From Paenibacillus sp. BJ-4 (lineage in GTDB: Bacteria; Bacillota; Bacilli; Paenibacillales; Paenibacillaceae), in assembly GCF_020404765.1 (NCBI RefSeq), contig NZ_JAIVEM010000087.1, positions 1-54,674 on the forward strand: 54,674 nucleotides of DNA. Reading direction: 5' to 3'. A model generated the notes under the pieces. It was given only the letters and a program-made list of their open reading frames with translations. It was not told the origin of the DNA and did not search any database. The translations under genes were made by a program, and so were the position numbers. The stretch's first letter is position 1, and each line of letters begins with the position of its first letter. This document shows, piece by piece, positions 1-11,800 of this stretch.

Positions 1-3000
1 ATCGAAATTCCCCTGTGCCGCATGCGGCGGCAGGGCTTGTACCCGCTCTGGCAGGGCTTGTACCCGCTCGGTCAGCCCCGTCCATTTTAAGCACCCCGGG
101 GAGTGATCGGACACCAGATACTCCGCCAGTTCCAGCAAGGTCCGGTATTCATAGAACAGCGTCTTGGAAAGCTCCCCAAAGATATCCCCCAGCTTCTGGT
201 TCAGCTGATTGATCATAATCGAGTCAATGCCATAGCTCTCCAGAGACTCTTCCCCATCAATGCTGTACACACGCATTTTGGTAATGTCGCCAAACATAAC
301 CTTGAGCTGGTGCAGCGTCTTTTCCTTCAATAGTTCCGTGTCAATAGATGAAGCCGAAACAGCCGGAGCAGCAGGCGCACTTGAAGCGTCCCCTTCCACT
401 GGACGGGGCAAGCGGCCCTTGCAGGTTTCCAGCAGATCGTCTGCCAGGCTGCGGAGGGTCGGATATTCAAGAAAGATGTCATAGGTCCAGTCGAGTCCAT
501 ACGCTTGGTTCAATTCGTTAACCAGTCCGGTCAGGGCCACCACATCCAGCCCATAGTCATTCCACTCTGCATCAGGGTCAATGTCCTCGGTCCCCGTTTG
601 CAGCAGCCGGGCGACTCTTCTTATGCAATCCTCCCGCACTTGCTCCGGCAAAGCTCCCAGATCGTGATCTTCTGTAAGGCTGGGAGCCTCTGTTTCCGGC
701 CAAGCTGGAGATTCCGGCAGAAATTTTTCCTTTAACCGTACCGGATTCCCCTCCATGACCATGACCCGGTCACTTCCGGAGGCAAAGGCATGGTATAACG
801 CCTGAACGCCGGTCTCTGTCCGCATGGGGGCAATCCCGAAATCCTTCATCATCACCTTCTCGGTCTCTTCATCCACATGCATTCCGCCCTCTTTCCATAA
901 GGGCCAATTGACGGAGAGTGTCCGTCCCTGGCGCTGCTTTAACAGCACCAGGCTGTTCCGGTAGCCTGCATAGGCATCCATGAACGCATTAGCCGTAGCA
1001 TAATCCGCCTGGCCGACATTGCCGACAGCCCCGGCCATGGATGAGAAGAAAATGAAGAAGTCCAGCGGCAAGTCCCGGCTGGATTCATCCAGGTTGACCA
1101 GTCCGCTGACCTTGGGAGCCATCACGGCTTGCAGGTCTTCTTTAGTTTTTCTCAGGATGAAATTATCCCGTATGATTCCTGCGCTGTGAATAATTCCGTG
1201 GAGGGCTCCGTAATCGTTCCGAATATCCCGAATTAGAGCCGCCACTTCCTCTTTGTGGACCACATCGACTCTCCGGTATTCCACTCGCGCACCGGCGGCC
1301 TCAAGCGCCTTTAACGCAGACTGCTTGTCTTCGTTAAGCGGGGATCTGCCGGTCAGAATCAGCGTCGCATGCTTGGCTTGACCGGCAATTTCGCCGGCAA
1401 ATATAAGCCCGAGGCCCCCTGCGCCCCCCGTAATCAAATAGATTCCATGGTCCTTCCATAGCGGCTTCACTCTGGATGCTCCCGCGCTGATTTCACTCCA
1501 GACAGCCACCCGGCGCTTTCCGTCTATATATTGAACCTGCTTATCCGCCAGGCTGCGGCTATTCTCATTCAGCTTGGCTATAAGACTTCCTGTATCTTCT
1601 CCCGGTTCTACTTCAATAAGCTGCCCCATAACCTTGGGATTTTCAAACTGCGCCGTATAAAGGATCCCTGACAGAGCACGGAATAGCTGCTGCTGGCCCC
1701 GGGCTGGGGCTACAAGCTGCAGAAGCGCCTTTTCCTTGGGCTTGGCCTTGAGGATACTCTTCACTTCGTCAAATATCTGTGCAGCATACTCCTGGAAGCG
1801 TTGGTCCAGTTCTCCTTGCGCGGATTGTAGAACCAGGCATTGGGCTTCCGGCATGTTGCCCTCCAGATCCTCGCGCGAAATACCGCTGATTTCACAGAGT
1901 ACTACCAGGTGGCGGCTGTAGCCAGAATCTCCAGCTCCCTCTAAGGCCGCTTGCTCTTTCCAGCCGGGCTTTAACATAAGCAGCGCATCGGAAGCCGGGG
2001 GAGCTGCTGCCGGTTGGATATCCAATCCGGCTACTCTGATCGAGAACCTTCTTATGCGCACACATACCTTGCCTTGCTCATCACAGATATCAATATCAAA
2101 TTTCCGTTCTCTTCCTCCTGCTTCATCATTGCCGCTGCACCGGATCAACGCCCACATTGCAGAAGAACAGTTGCCGAAAATCTCAAGCTCCTGAAGCGCA
2201 TACGGCAGGACATAACCTGCATGAGCTTTGCCGTCATAGGACTTAGCGGTACTTTCCATGAACACGATAGCTGCTTGTAATGCGGAATCGATCAAGCTGG
2301 GGTGAAGAATGAACGGATGCTGTGCGCTTGCGGCTGAAGTAGATAACGCCATCTTAACAAGCGCTTGACCGGTTCCCATCCATAATGTCCCGATCCCCCT
2401 GGCTTTGGCCTGGTCACGCTGGCCGGATGATAAATCACCTTGCTGACACTGTTTCTGTATGGCCTTAATGTCTAAAGCCGGAGCTTCGGTATCCGAATTC
2501 AGGAATGAACTTCCCTGGCAATGCAGAACCGGTTCAGAACCAGGCAGCCCGGGTGCAGTATAAATTTCATAGGCAATCTCGCCATTATCCTCAGGGAAAA
2601 GCCCGATATGCACCTGAACGGGTTGTTGTTGAACATCAACAGGTTTGGCCCAAATGACATCCTTTAGCTTGATTCTGCTGTTATCCTCCCTAATACTGCT
2701 TGTAGCCTGGTCTACCGCTGCCCTTGCCATTTCCAGGTAAGCCCCGATCAGCAATGTGCTGCTCCCCGCCGTCTGCAAATCCTCCAGAAAAAATTCCTTC
2801 CCGGTAAAATTTGAAGTGAAACGCTGTTCAGCAAGATCCGAAGTATTTTGATGCAATAAAGGATGGATCGCCGTTACAGCATTTGAATCTATCGGCGTTC
2901 TTACCAGCTTGTCCTCAAGCTCCGGCACCCAAAAACGCTCTCTTGCAAAAGGGTACGTCGGTAAACTGATACGTTGAGGCTTTATTCCGCCATACAGAGA

Positions 3001-5898
3001 CTCCCACTCGATCCTATGTCCAGTAACCCAATGCTCCGCTATTTTCATATAGTCTCTTATGCCGGCCCATTGATTAATTAAGGTTGGATAACTCTGATCG
3101 GCATCCGTTACACCTTTGCTCTTCTTCACTTGTCCCTGCAAGTATCCATCCATTTCTTTCCTGCCGTCGATAAAATGCTGTAATTTAATCATCAGCGCGG
3201 AAACATCCTGTACTACAAATGCTGCCCGTTCTTCCATATTCTCGCGTCCGACCTGTAAGGTATAAGCCAGGCTGTTTAAGTTGACCTCGCTATACTTCAA
3301 GAACTCAAGCAGCTTCTTGGCATACGCTTGCAGACGTTCTTTATTCTTGGCAGAAAGCAGGATAATCACAGGGTCAGAATGGTTATTCACCGCCCCGGTT
3401 GTTTGCTGGGGAACTGCTTCAGGAACGTATTCCTCCAAAATAACATGGGCATTCGAACCTGTAGCGCCAAAAGAACTTAATCCGGCTCTTCTGGGATAAG
3501 CTGCTTCTTTTCCGTTTTTGTTCAATACAGGCTGCTTCCACTCTTCATTTCTACGCTGTATGTAAAACGGAGACTGTTCAAAATGAATATGTGTATTTAC
3601 TTCTTCAGCATGCAAGGACGGTACCAGCGTCTTGTGGTAAAGCTGAAGAGCAACCTTGATCAAACCGCTAATCCCGGCTGCGGATTCACTGTGCCCGATA
3701 TTTGACTTCACCGATCCGATCGCACAATACTGCGTTTCCTCCGTATATCGCCGGTAAGCCTTCATCAGACCTTGAATCTCAATGGGGTCCCCCAGAGAAG
3801 TGCCTGTCCCATGGGCCTCTACATAGCTGATAGTTCTGGGATGGATACCCGTTTTCTTCAAGCATTCCGTGACGACATCTGCCTGAGCGACCGGACTTGG
3901 AACGGTAATTCCGCTCACCGTACCGCCATGATTAACAGCGCTGCCCTTAATGACGGCATAAATATGATCTCTTGCCTGTATTGCTTTGCTCAGCGGCTTT
4001 AATATAACCGCACCGATACCTTCTCCTGAAACATAGCCGTCCCCCTCATTTCCGAAAGTACGGCAATAACCGTCACTGGAATGGAAATCCATCATTCCAT
4101 AAGCTATATATTTATTAGGATGAAGTAACAAGTTTACTCCACCCGCCAACGCAACTTCACATTCGCCGCGCTGGATGCTTTCCAGGGCCAGATGTACAGC
4201 AGTAAGTGAAGAAGAGCACAAAGTATCTACTGCCATGCTTGGCCCGTGAAAATTACAGAAATAAGAAACCCGGTTCGCGATTTGTCCATAGTTTAACGAC
4301 AATGGAAATACGCTCCCCCGCGCCATCGCCTCAGCGCCAATCAAGGAATAATCCTTGTGCATGACCCCGACAAACACCCCTACAGGGTGTCGTTTAACCT
4401 CGCCAGGCGTCATCGCTAAAGTGCTCGCAGTATATCCCGAATCCTCAATCGCTTCCCAGCAGGTTTCCAGAAACAACCGTTCCTGCGGATCTAACGTTTT
4501 CGCCTCCCGCGGCGTTACTCTAAAGAACTGGTGATCAAAGCAATCCGGCTCATCAATAAATCCGCCCCATTTGGAGATGTTTTTACCTGAAGGCGATTTT
4601 AGCTCCTTGAATTCCTCCCAATTCCAGCGGGATTTCGGGATTTCACGGATGCAATCCTTTCCCTCTTTCAAGTTATCCCAGAATTCTTCAATATTCCTTG
4701 ATTGGGGAAAGCGTCCTGCCATGCCTATAATCGCAATATCTTCCTCGGCCTGCCCCTGATTCATCTCCTGTATTCCGCTATTAAATTGGCCTATGGGCGC
4801 GGCGCCCTTCTCTGTAAAGTATGCAGCCAGTTCCGCAATTGTCGTGTACTCAAACAATACGGTCGGGGCTAATGCCAGCCCAAAAGCCTCTTCAAGGTCT
4901 TTAACAACAGCCAGCAATTGCGCAGATTCCAGCCCCAACTCATAGAACCCTATGTTTACGTCAATCTCAGACGCTTCCCATGCAAGGTATTTGGAAAAAA
5001 TCTGACTTAACCGCTCCTGCACTGATCCTTGATTTCTATTGATCTCTTTTGGCATGGATGGATTGATTTGGCCGTCAAATCTTACCCGCTTGGTAGTTAA
5101 GCCGCGCAGTTCGCCAATTTGTGTTCCTTCCGCATTGAAGAACAGAATATCCATCACGCGGATCTCTTTGCCTGAATGGCCGGAAGATAAATGAACCGTA
5201 GCATAGCAGCGGGTGCGTAAAGGTTCTTTGCAATAAAAAGCTTCATAATATAAAGGGATATATAACTCTTCCGCAGCGCTATTTCCGTCTTTCTCGATTA
5301 ATGCTTCCGATGCCAGTCCGGTACCGTCAATGAGTGTAGGGTGAAAAAGATAATGTTCTGCTTCGCTACGGTAGTCCGCACCTACATCCACTATTACAAA
5401 ACACCCCGGATTGGTCAGATAAATTTCAGCATCGGCTTTGATCATCCCCGTATGGACCAATCCTTGCGCTCTGGCCTGCTCGTATAGGGTTTCAATGTTT
5501 AAATACCGTACAGCCGTTCGCTGCATTGCTTCTATATTTATATAGTTATCAAGCTTTACTTCTTCCTCATGCAATTCGGCCGTAATATACAATTTCTCTT
5601 GAAGCGGATTCCCGTGTAGATCCGTCTCTGTTCCGTTAACCGACACATCCCAGTAGCTTGCATTCTTGTTAAAAGAAATCTTCAGTTCTACCGGCTGGTC
5701 TTCACGTACAATCAAGGGATTGAAAATCGACAGCTTTTTTAAGCAATGCCTTTGATAATCCAAGCCCAGCGATTGCTTCGCCAGTTGGTATAACATATCA
5801 ATATAGGCTAAGCCAGGCAGTAACGGCTGTCCCTTAACCAAATGATGCTTAATAATCGGATGCGCAATCGTGATCAACGTATTCAGTGTTTTATTCAT
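1..5898 (-). CDS. trans-AT polyketide synthase, partial (DH-ACP-KS-DH-KR-ACP-ACP), runs off left edge
   Basis: Open without a stop from an ATG at 5898 to base 1 (1966 codons), so the C-terminus is missing. The ATG overlaps the stop of the upstream synthase by eight bases, which implies translational coupling. Domains by residue: DH 1-290 with an intact HxxxGxxxxP motif near 16-27 and HPTLIDG near 188; ACP with serine in LGLES near 321; KS about 386-820 with Cys in LCSSS near 560, HGTGT near 697 and NIGH; a second DH about 1013-1215; KR with GGAGGLG near 1490 and SS/Y/N catalytic residues, and an IRDNF motif that suggests the B type; two ACP-like domains near 1783 and 1888. The second DH has Leu in place of the catalytic His, and the first of the tandem ACPs reads GLDVV where the serine should be. 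No AT domain is present, as expected for a trans-AT enzyme. The product is unknown. Confidence 0.93.
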   Translation of the reverse strand, partial: MNKTLNTLITIAHPIIKHHLVKGQPLLPGLAYIDMLYQLAKQSLGLDYQRHCLKKLSIFNPLIVREDQPVELKISFNKNASYWDVSVNGTETDLHGNPLQEKLYITAELHEEEVKLDNYINIEAMQRTAVRYLNIETLYEQARAQGLVHTGMIKADAEIYLTNPGCFVIVDVGADYRSEAEHYLFHPTLIDGTGLASEALIEKDGNSAAEELYIPLYYEAFYCKEPLRTRCYATVHLSSGHSGKEIRVMDILFFNAEGTQIGELRGLTTKRVRFDGQINPSMPKEINRNQGSVQERLSQIFSKYLAWEASEIDVNIGFYELGLESAQLLAVVKDLEEAFGLALAPTVLFEYTTIAELAAYFTEKGAAPIGQFNSGIQEMNQGQAEEDIAIIGMAGRFPQSRNIEEFWDNLKEGKDCIREIPKSRWNWEEFKELKSPSGKNISKWGGFIDEPDCFDHQFFRVTPREAKTLDPQERLFLETCWEAIEDSGYTASTLAMTPGEVKRHPVGVFVGVMHKDYSLIGAEAMARGSVFPLSLNYGQIANRVSYFCNFHGPSMAVDTLCSSSLTAVHLALESIQRGECEVALAGGVNLLLHPNKYIAYGMMDFHSSDGYCRTFGNEGDGYVSGEGIGAVILKPLSKAIQARDHIYAVIKGSAVNHGGTVSGITVPSPVAQADVVTECLKKTGIHPRTISYVEAHGTGTSLGDPIEIQGLMKAYRRYTEETQYCAIGSVKSNIGHSESAAGISGLIKVALQLYHKTLVPSLHAEEVNTHIHFEQSPFYIQRRNEEWKQPVLNKNGKEAAYPRRAGLSSFGATGSNAHVILEEYVPEAVPQQTTGAVNNHSDPVIILLSAKNKERLQAYAKKLLEFLKYSEVNLNSLAYTLQVGRENMEERAAFVVQDVSALMIKLQHFIDGRKEMDGYLQGQVKKSKGVTDADQSYPTLINQWAGIRDYMKIAEHWVTGHRIEWESLYGGIKPQRISLPTYPFARERFWVPELEDKLVRTPIDSNAVTAIHPLLHQNTSDLAEQRFTSNFTGKEFFLEDLQTAGSSTLLIGAYLEMARAAVDQATSSIREDNSRIKLKDVIWAKPVDVQQQPVQVHIGLFPEDNGEIAYEIYTAPGLPGSEPVLHCQGSSFLNSDTEAPALDIKAIQKQCQQGDLSSGQRDQAKARGIGTLWMGTGQALVKMALSTSAASAQHPFILHPSLIDSALQAAIVFMESTAKSYDGKAHAGYVLPYALQELEIFGNCSSAMWALIRCSGNDEAGGRERKFDIDICDEQGKVCVRIRRFSIRVAGLDIQPAAAPPASDALLMLKPGWKEQAALEGAGDSGYSRHLVVLCEISGISREDLEGNMPEAQCLVLQSAQGELDQRFQEYAAQIFDEVKSILKAKPKEKALLQLVAPARGQQQLFRALSGILYTAQFENPKVMGQLIEVEPGEDTGSLIAKLNENSRSLADKQVQYIDGKRRVAVWSEISAGASRVKPLWKDHGIYLITGGAGGLGLIFAGEIAGQAKHATLILTGRSPLNEDKQSALKALEAAGARVEYRRVDVVHKEEVAALIRDIRNDYGALHGIIHSAGIIRDNFILRKTKEDLQAVMAPKVSGLVNLDESSRDLPLDFFIFFSSMAGAVGNVGQADYATANAFMDAYAGYRNSLVLLKQRQGRTLSVNWPLWKEGGMHVDEETEKVMMKDFGIAPMRTETGVQALYHAFASGSDRVMVMEGNPVRLKEKFLPESPAWPETEAPSLTEDHDLGALPEQVREDCIRRVARLLQTGTEDIDPDAEWNDYGLDVVALTGLVNELNQAYGLDWTYDIFLEYPTLRSLADDLLETCKGRLPRPVEGDASSAPAAPAVSASSIDTELLKEKTLHQLKVMFGDITKMRVYSIDGEESLESYGIDSIMINQLNQKLGDIFGELSKTLFYEYRTLLELAEYLVSDHSPGCLKWTGLTERVQALPERVQALPPHAAQGNFD
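29..70. repeat. 21-bp in-frame tandem repeat in PKS linker
   Basis: Two adjacent 21-bp units (29-49 and 50-70) differ at one base. On the minus strand they encode a duplicated seven-residue unit, ERVQALP, in the linker after the last visible ACP. The unit length keeps the frame, so this is probably a slippage expansion in an unstructured inter-domain linker. Confidence 0.85.
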
Positions 5899-8800
5899 AG
5901 TAGTCGCCCCACACATTTGTTATATTTCGCTCCTTTCGTTGGCTTGCATCCTGCGGTTTGCCGGCTATTACCAGTTCCTTCAAAGAAGTTCTGCCATTGC
6001 TTATCGGAAAATATTTCTTATCCATTGTTGGAGCCGTCTTAGGGAAAAGGTATTGTCTGTAATCGGCATGAGGCACAAATTCCTCTATAATCACATGGCA
6101 GTTTGTACCGCCGTCGGGAAAGGAATTGAGCGCCGCAATCCGTTTCTTTCCGGCATCCGCCCGCCAATCTATAGTCTCCCGGTTAAAGCAGATACGGGAA
6201 GCGGAAAAATCATAGTAATCGAAAGGCGTTAAAGCAGATAAGAACGGTGGAATTTTTTTATGATGCACACTTAATACACAACGGATAAATCCGGCTAACC
6301 CGGATGCTAATAACAAATGCCCGATATTCGGCTTAACCGATCCGATACAGCATAGCGGCAAATCCCGTCTGTTAAGGCTGTAGACTTCAGACACGGCTTT
6401 AATTTCGATTGAATCAACGACAGGCGAGCCGCCCCCGTTGACTTCGATGTACCCGATGTCCCTGGCTTGCACTCCGCTTAATTCCAGCGCGTCCTGCATG
6501 ACTTGCTTTTGAGTAAGGATATTCGGTGAACCGGGACCAAGTGTTTTGCCGTCATTATTAACGGAGATTGCCTTGATAACGCCGTACACATGATTGCCGT
6601 CCCTTATGGCATCATCAAGCCGCTTGAGCAGGACAACCCCTGCGCCTTCTCCCAGCACCTCTCCTTCAGATTGCTTGTCAAATATATGAAACTCGCCATT
6701 TTTGCTTAAAATATTCCGGGCCGCAAGCATGTCATGGGCAAGGGAATCCGTCTGTACGCTGACCGCTCCGACTAGAGCCATATCCATTCTCTTGGCCCGC
6801 AAAGCATCGGCGGCAAGGAGCAGACCGGATATTCCTGATGAACAAGCCGTATCAACGATCATGCTGGGTCCTTTGAAATTGAAAAATTTCGAAATATTGG
6901 CCGCAATATAGTTTTGGCCGATTCCCAAAATGGGGTTCGGAGCCTCAAGCACCGTCTCCAGGTCCGCTACAGGCTGCGACCGTCCTCCAATATAAACCCC
7001 TGTCTTGTGTCCTGATAATTGCTTGTGATCGTATCCCGCATCATAAACGGCCTTTAAGCTTTCTTCCAAAATAATCCGGGCTTGCACATCCATAATGGCC
7101 GCATCATGTTCATTAATATTGAAAAATTTCGGATCAAACCGCTCCGCATCTTGAATCCATCCGCCGTAATATACAGGGCTGTCCTCAGATTGCCAGCGTC
7201 TCTCGGTTAATGGCCGGATCGCGCATTTCCCTTGCGCCAGCAAGTTCCAATAGTCCTCCTTCGTGGGAGAATCCGGAAACCGGCAGGATATTCCGATCAC
7301 GGCGATATCCTCCGTTGTATTGGCCTGATCCGTTACGAAAGGACTCTTTATGCCCGTATCCGCTTCGGATGTTTCGGTTTGAGAATAGGCGATATTTGGC
7401 GTAATGCGGGTTTCTCCAAGACTGTTTTGTAAAGCTTCGGAGTGGTTGGAAACAAAGTAATCCGCCAATGCCGCTATTGTGCTATGTTCCAGCAGTAAGG
7501 ACGGCGTAATCGGCTTATCCACCTTTTGCTGCATCGCTTGCGTTAATTGGGCCAATGTAATCGACTCGACCCCATAATCACTGAATGGCTTATCTTCATT
7601 AAGCTGATCTTCCTTTAGCTTTAATTCCGATGCCAAAACAGACCGCAGCCACTTAACAACAGGCTCTCGCAAACCACCTATTCCCCCTGTAGGGGGACTT
7701 TCTGATTTTCCCTTCCGATCATGCTGAGGCAAGCGATCTTCTTCTTTCGCAGATTTGATCTCAGCTTTCAGCATCAAGCCGCTTGCGAATGTGCTCGAAT
7801 CCGCTTTACAGGGAATGCTGACAGGATACGGACTGCTCTGCAAATAATCCAGAAACCTTATTCCGTCTGCCGTTCCTAAGGCCGAGATTCCCGTTCGGGT
7901 GTAAGCGGGTGTGCGCATTACCCCTGAAGCCATTCCCGTCTCACTCCAGGCAGGCCATTGAATGGATTGGAAATATGCCTTGCCCTCTCCGTGTTGATTC
8001 AGCACATAATAATCCATATATGCATTTGCTGCGGCATAATCACTTTGGCCGGCTGCCAGCGCCGGTACAACCCCGGATATGGATGAAAATAAAACAAAGA
8101 ATTTTAACGGCTCGTTTTCAACAGCTTGGTGCAAGGTAACAAGCCCTTTTATTTTCGGCTCGCACACGGCTGCAATATCGCTCAGCTCTTTTTTATAGAA
8201 GGCAGGATTGTTGCTTGCAAGCCCGGCACAATGGAACACGCCCGTTACAGGGCCTAAATCTCTATGAACCTTCCGTAACAGGAGGCGGAGACCCTCCAGA
8301 TTAGTTAAAGAGGTATGATCATAGAGAACCTTTATCCCCTGGTCCATCAAATATTGCATGGCCTTTAGCTTTTCTTTCAGCTCAGACTTTTCTTGACTTT
8401 CCAGCACCGCTTTCCACCGGGACGGCTCAGGCAGCTCTTCTCTGCCCATAATTACCAGATTTTTAACTCCCTGCGAAGCGATATGTCTGGCAACAGCCGC
8501 GCCAATTCCCCGCGATCCGCCTGTAACGACAACAACATCTTGGTCTTCAACCTTTGCAGTGGCATTAATCCTTTCCCATGCAGCATCCTCCACAGGGTGA
8601 GATTTCAGCACAGGCATATACCGCTTATCGTTACGATAGCAACATTCTGTCACGTTCTCCGTATTCTTATTTAAAAACTCCATTTGAATTTGTAGGGCAA
8701 GCCGATGATTCTCTTGAATTGAACAATCCGTATCCATCGTCATACTTTGAATTTGACTGTACTCGGCACTCAGCATGCGGTAGAATCCTGCCAGGCGTGC

Positions 8801-11800
8801 GCCGTTCATGGTCGTTATTTTAGTGTCCAGGTCATTTAAATTATAAGTAATTTGTAAAAACTTACAGTGGTCATTCCTGTGATTCTCAATGATTTGTTGC
8901 AGGAATTTGATCTTGCCGAGTTCTACATCCAAAGATCGCTCATATTCACTATCCAAGGCCGAAATATCAATTACACCCAGTATTCTTTGATCAGGAATGG
9001 CTTCCTTTACCTGTTGATAAAGGCGTTCGCCTGCCGAACCGGAATAGAAGTCGGTAGTTATTCCTCGCAAATACGGATTTCCGCCATGGATAACCTGTAC
9101 GATCCGAATGTCCCGATGATCTTTAAACAACGTAAAAGCCAGTTTCTCCGTAGCCGATGTTCCTGCTACAATAATGATCCCTTCACTCGCATCCCTGTGC
9201 GGTTCAGCACTTTGGGGACTCCAATCTTTCACCAGAACCATGTTCTCCGTATATGCGGACGGCGCAGCCTCAGAAGCAACCGGGTCTTGTATTCCGCCGG
9301 GAACAGGCTTCACTGTAGGCATCCAATAACGTTCCCGGGCAAAAGGGTAGGTTGGCAGGCTTATGCGTTTAGGTCTAACGGCAGCATATAATTTATTCCA
9401 ATCAAAATCGACTCCGTTAACCCAAAGCTCCGCAATTCTTTCATATTTTTTGCGCTGGACCCATTTATCCATAGCCTCCTGTAATTCTTCATCTGCTGCG
9501 AAAATGGATAAAGCCGCTTTATTGCGTTTAATCTGCCCTTTATATACCGCCTCAACCTCATTCTGATTTTCAATGAATGCCCTCAGCTTGCTCTGAAGCT
9601 CATGAACAGAACCGGCAATAACAGCCATTCTCTCTTCCATTGCTTCACGCCCAACCTGAAGGGTATAAGCGATAGATGTCAGGTCATCATTCGTGAATTG
9701 CTGTTCCCCGATAACGGCTAACAATTGCTGAACCCGCTTGGTAAGCTGTTCTTCATTCTTTGCCGACAATACAATAATTACTGGTTGTGTGATTAGAGTC
9801 TCCTGCCGGTTTTGTTCTATATATTCTTCTACAATGATATGGGCATTGGCCCCTCCGGCACCGAAGCTGCTTATTCCGGCACGTCTTGGAATTTCCTTTC
9901 CGTTAATCACCGGATGCTCCCAATCAGCAAGCTCTTGCTGCACTACAAAGGGTGTATGGATAAAGTCAATATTAGGGTTTAATGTTTTAGAATGCAGCGA
10001 CGGCGCTAATTTTTGAAATTTAAGTTGAAGCAATACTTTGGTTATTCCTGCGATGCCGGCTGCACTTTCACAATGCCCAATATTTGATTTTAATGATCCA
10101 ATAGCGCAGAACTGCGTATTATCTGTATATTCCCGGAATGCTTTGCTTAACCCGGAGATTTCAATAGGATCGCCCAAAGAAGTTCCGGTACCATGCGCCT
10201 CAATATAGCTGATTGTGCTTGGGTCAATTCCTGCTTTTTTATAAGCCTGATTGACTACTGCTGCTTGCGCGTTCGGATTAGGAACCGTATATCCGTTTGT
10301 TTTTCCCCCATGATTAATCGCCGTTCCTTTAATAACCCCATAGATATGATCTCCGGCCTCGATGGCTTTGGAAAGTGGCCTTAGGATTACTGCGCCAACA
10401 CCTTCACCAGGAACATACCCGTCCCCGCCCTGCCCAAAGCTTTCACATCTGCCCTTGCTGGACGCAAATTTCCCCTGGGCAAGCGCCAGGTATTTGTTGG
10501 GATGAATGGAAACATTCACACCTCCTGCAATCGCCAGCTCACATCCGCCGGTTTGTAAGCTCTGGCAGGCTAAATGTATGGCCGTCAAGGAGGAAGAACA
10601 CATGGTATCGACAGCCATACTTGGACCCTGGAAATTAAAGAAATAAGAAATTCTATTCGCTATTGAGGATATATTCCCCGGAAGAGCAATGGGTCTGCCC
10701 TGAAGGGTTTCCTGAACGCCATACAACTGGTATTCTTCATACATGGCTCCGACATAAACTCCGACATTGCCTTTCAAGCCAGAATCCGCAGCTGCATGTA
10801 AAGCTTCTCGGGTATACCCCGCATCCTCCAAAGATTCATATACACATTCTAAAAACAAGCGTTCCTGCGGGTCCATCATTTCAGCATCCCGCGGCGATAT
10901 ATTAAAGAACAGGGGATCGAACTTATCTACATCTTCTATAAAGCCTCCCCATTTGCTGTAGGTTTTTCCAGGCTTGTTCTTGTCTTCATCAAAAAACAAA
11001 CGGTGATCCCACCGGTCCTTTGGTATTTCTGTAATGCAGTCCTTGCCGTCCCTCAAGACTTCCCAAAATTCCTGTACTGTCCTTGCTCCAGGGTAACGTC
11101 CCGAAACACCGATAATGGCAATATCCAACGCATCTGTTGTTGTCGCTTGCGGGGATTCAGTATGAATATTGGCAAAACGTTGATGTCTACGGCTTCTAAG
11201 AGTCGTTTCCGAAGTCTTCGTCACTGTTTCCAGCCTAGTGGTTTCAGACGGCTTCGAACCGGAATTCTCCGTATTCCCATTTATTTCGAGTAATTCCGCC
11301 ATTTTATCTGCATAGGATTCAAGGAAATAGTCCGTTAATTCCTGAATGCTCTGATATTCAAAAAATAGTGTTTTTGACAATGAACCGAATGTTTTCTCTA
11401 ATTCATTTGTCAGCTGCATAATCATAATGGAATCTATGCCATACTTCTCCATTTTGGCATCAGCTTCTATCCGGTATGCAGGCAGCCTGAGTACAGATGA
11501 AAGCACGGTTTTAAAGTAGTTTACCGCTTTCTCCTTCGCCACGCTTCCCAGATTGCCCCTATTTTCTATCTGCTGCTCTCCGGTATAAAGCGCTTCTGAG
11601 GCGCCGGCACTGATATTATTCCCCTGCAGTGCAGCACGCAGCCGGTTGAGGTCGCCGTGCATGACTACTAGCTGGTCTCTGCCGGAGGCTAGACCCTGAT
11701 ACAACATCCGGATACCCGCTGCCGTATGCATGGGGGCCAAACCCATTCTTTCCAGCATAATCTTCTCGGATTCCTGATCCACCTTCATCCCTCCATCTTT

